NCBI GenBank assembly: GCA_026988135.1
Contig: JALSLT010000099.1
Location: forward strand, 1 to 6,991
From: Desulfurobacterium sp.
GTDB taxonomy: Bacteria > Aquificota > Aquificia > Desulfurobacteriales > Desulfurobacteriaceae
Length of the DNA stretch: 6,991 nucleotides
Reading direction: 5' to 3'
Shown here: one piece after another, positions 5,149-6,991 of the stretch
Layout of the letters: each line of letters starts with the position of its first letter
Position numbering within the stretch: the stretch's first letter is position 1
The notes under the pieces: generated by a model
The model's database searches: none
What the model was told of the DNA's origin: nothing
What the model saw: the letters and a program-made list of their open reading frames with translations, nothing else
Program-made: the position numbers and the translations under genes

Positions 5149-6991
5149 CAATCTCTCCTTCTTTACTGTTTTTAACTTTATAAACCACCATTGTTGGGAA
5201 ATTGTCGTAGGCCAGTTCAAAAAATTTAGAGTCGAATTTCCTGAGAATATACATCTGGTTGAACATGGAATAGAAAGGTTGGTCATCCATAATAAATCCT
5301 ATATAGTTGCCGTTTGATGTAATAACGGCTTCAAAATGGAAGTTGCTTTCCGGATTGTAAGTTTTTTCAGTTAGTTTATCTGCTGTCCTTATCGAAATAG
5401 AGTTCAGTGGAAAAATTCCGTTTGCTTTCATTAGTCCTTTTTCCGGGTTAACCGAAATCCCTTTACCGCATTCAATAGCTTTTCCAGAGATTTCACATGT
5501 TCCGACAGGTATAATTCTTTTCTTTATGCCTCTTCTCAGTCTGAAATCCCAGGTTCCAAAATAGTTTATCCATGTAAATTTTCCTATCTCATCTTCCGTA
5601 AACATGTAGTAAACAGGATTTGTTAGCTTTTTATTGTATTTTCCGTCAAAAAAGTTTTTTCTTATCTCTTCCGGAGTCATGTTATCTTCATTTATCCATT
5701 TATCAATGGAAGTTATTCCGACAGACGATATTCCGACTATAGTGTTGTAAACTTTTTCCGGAGAATTATTTGAAAAAGTTGTTGCCACAAAGTAGGTTTT
5801 AGGAGAAAATTGGGATTGTCCGTCATGAAAAACCGCTCGTCTTCCGAGATATTGAATAGCTGTTCCGTAATCCCACCAAGTCCATATCCATGAGTTTTTC
5901 GGTGTTATTTCTTTAAGTTTAAGGAAATCTTTTTCAAGAGAAGGTGTAATTTTTGGCTTGGCTACTATTTTAAAAGCCTGAGATTGAGAAATAAAAACAA
6001 TAAGTGTCATAATTATTCCGGAGATTACTATGCCTGTTTCTTTTAAAATCTTTTGTTCTTCAGGGTTTTTCTTCAATTTTCCATAATATTCTATTGTTAA
6101 ATCCAGAATGTAACCAAGCCCGATTCCTATAAAAGGAGCAAGGTACATGGCAAAGCGGTTTCCACTTTTAAATACCATTAACCCGAGAAGGAATAAAGGG
6201 GTTAAAAATAGCAATTTTCGCCATTTTCTTATTATAAGGACAAAAACCGATATAAAACCTATCCAGAAAAGAATGGTATTACCAGTTGTTATTGCCGCTA
6301 TTAGTTTTAAAGATGCCCTTTGAGCTTCACTTATAGACTGGAATATGTTGGGGAATCCTGCTTTTGTTGCCGGGTTTGTAAAGTTTACTATATACAGATA
6401 AACCCTTCTACCTATTGTTTCAGTTCCTTTAAACAATACAAGTGGATTTGAGAACAGAGCTACAATTCCTATGAGTTTTAGGTTTTCTTTGTCAAAATTT
6501 TTGAAGCTTACGAAAACACCTGCTATGAAAATTGCAAACATTATGAGAACAAGATCCGGGTGGGTGTACCACCAGTTGAACATCCACATAAAAATACCTG
6601 AAAGTGCTGCAAAAACATATTTCTTTTTTCTCTCTTTTCCGTTAATAGTTTTATAAAACAGATAGGCTACCATGAAAGGAAAAAAGAGATTGAGAGAGTC
6701 GGTATCAAACCTGGCGATTGTAGTCCTTGCCAAATACACAAGTGATGTTACTCCAAATATTGCTCCTCCAAATCCGGCAACCGGGGCGCCGATTTCGTCA
6801 AGGTAAAGGATAAGAGGGATGGTAAAAAGAACAGCCAACACCGGCGTAAGCCACAAAGCTATATTCTCTATATGGGTTTTTCCAATTTTTGAAAATACAG
6901 CTCCAATAAAACTTTCCATAGGTATTAGTGATGGATATGTTATTTTTCCTGCTTTAAGTTTTTCCCTTTCATCTTTTGTTAGTTTTTCTCT
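5138..6991 (-). CDS. STT3/PglB-family oligosaccharyltransferase, N-terminus cut by window edge
   Basis: This is a membrane enzyme that transfers a lipid-linked oligosaccharide to Asn in N-X-S/T sequons on the periplasmic side. The reading frame stays open to the window edge, so the Met at 6919 is probably internal; 617 residues are visible. By eye against C. jejuni PglB (about 713 residues), roughly 60 residues are missing, including the first metal-binding Asp loop. Counting from that Met: an R-T-x5-D-T-D motif (Asp72/Asp74, metal/catalytic loop), about ten hydrophobic helices to residue 312, an S-I-S-E element (Glu198) in the position of external loop 5, then a soluble domain with the diagnostic W-W-D-Y-G motif at 348-352 (5864-5878), which binds the sequon Ser/Thr. 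The C-terminal 50 residues resemble bacterial PglB rather than AglB. The stop overlaps the pseB start by 11 bases. The family is secure; glycan and acceptor are unknown. Confidence 0.93.
   Translation of the reverse strand, partial: REKLTKDEREKLKAGKITYPSLIPMESFIGAVFSKIGKTHIENIALWLTPVLAVLFTIPLILYLDEIGAPVAGFGGAIFGVTSLVYLARTTIARFDTDSLNLFFPFMVAYLFYKTINGKERKKKYVFAALSGIFMWMFNWWYTHPDLVLIMFAIFIAGVFVSFKNFDKENLKLIGIVALFSNPLVLFKGTETIGRRVYLYIVNFTNPATKAGFPNIFQSISEAQRASLKLIAAITTGNTILFWIGFISVFVLIIRKWRKLLFLTPLFLLGLMVFKSGNRFAMYLAPFIGIGLGYILDLTIEYYGKLKKNPEEQKILKETGIVISGIIMTLIVFISQSQAFKIVAKPKITPSLEKDFLKLKEITPKNSWIWTWWDYGTAIQYLGRRAVFHDGQSQFSPKTYFVATTFSNNSPEKVYNTIVGISSVGITSIDKWINEDNMTPEEIRKNFFDGKYNKKLTNPVYYMFTEDEIGKFTWINYFGTWDFRLRRGIKKRIIPVGTCEISGKAIECGKGISVNPEKGLMKANGIFPLNSISIRTADKLTEKTYNPESNFHFEAVITSNGNYIGFIMDDQPFYSMFNQMYILRKFDSKFFELAYDNFPTMVVYKVKNSKEGEIDAF
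5153..5160 (-). promoter_or_regulatory. Ribosome binding site deciding the pseB start
   Basis: On the minus strand this reads AAGGAGAG, ending 4 bases before the ATG at 5148. It is the strongest Shine-Dalgarno match in the window. It lies inside the last codons of the oligosaccharyltransferase gene, which suggests translational coupling, and it supports the short pseB start over the ATG at 5286. Confidence 0.85.

Noticed and set aside
6917..6919. ATG at 6919 as the true start of the oligosaccharyltransferase
   Set aside because: The frame continues open upstream to 6991, and those 24 residues end in a K-I-T-Y-P-S-L-I-P stretch that fits the STT3 first external loop. A start here would remove the first transmembrane helix and metal-binding loop.

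Overview
All genes in this window lie on the minus strand and form one tightly packed run with almost no non-coding DNA. The longest gap between genes is 22 bases and the other junctions overlap. In transcription order (high to low coordinates) they are: a bacterial STT3/PglB-type oligosaccharyltransferase (5' end beyond the right edge), pseB, pseC, an SpsF/PseF-type cytidylyltransferase, a pseG-pseH fusion, and pseI (3' end beyond the left edge).

The last five genes cover all six steps of CMP-pseudaminic acid synthesis. UDP-GlcNAc is 4,6-dehydrated and C5-inverted (PseB), 4-aminated (PseC), N-acetylated (PseH domain), freed of UDP (PseG domain), condensed with phosphoenolpyruvate (PseI) and activated with CTP (SpsF/PseF). 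The product is the donor for a nine-carbon, sialic-acid-like sugar best known from flagellin O-glycans and surface polysaccharides. The unusual partner is the oligosaccharyltransferase, whose 3' end overlaps the pseB start by 11 bases. The most interesting hypothesis here is that pseudaminic acid is part of a glycan transferred en bloc to protein asparagines. No pseudaminic acid transferase (Maf, PseE or another glycosyltransferase) and no flagellin gene lies in the window, so the acceptor is not shown.

The DNA is AT-rich (by eye about one third GC), and the proteins are rich in Lys, Glu and Ile with frequent AGA arginine codons. A PglB-type oligosaccharyltransferase next to pse genes suggests a bacterium, possibly a low-GC member of Campylobacterota or Aquificota. 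This is a low-confidence guess from composition and gene content. The oligosaccharyltransferase C-terminus resembles Campylobacter PglB more than archaeal AglB.

No RNA gene, mobile element, CRISPR array, terminator or promoter is visible. The operon promoter must lie beyond position 6991, or inside the oligosaccharyltransferase gene where I could not see it, and the terminator must lie beyond position 1.
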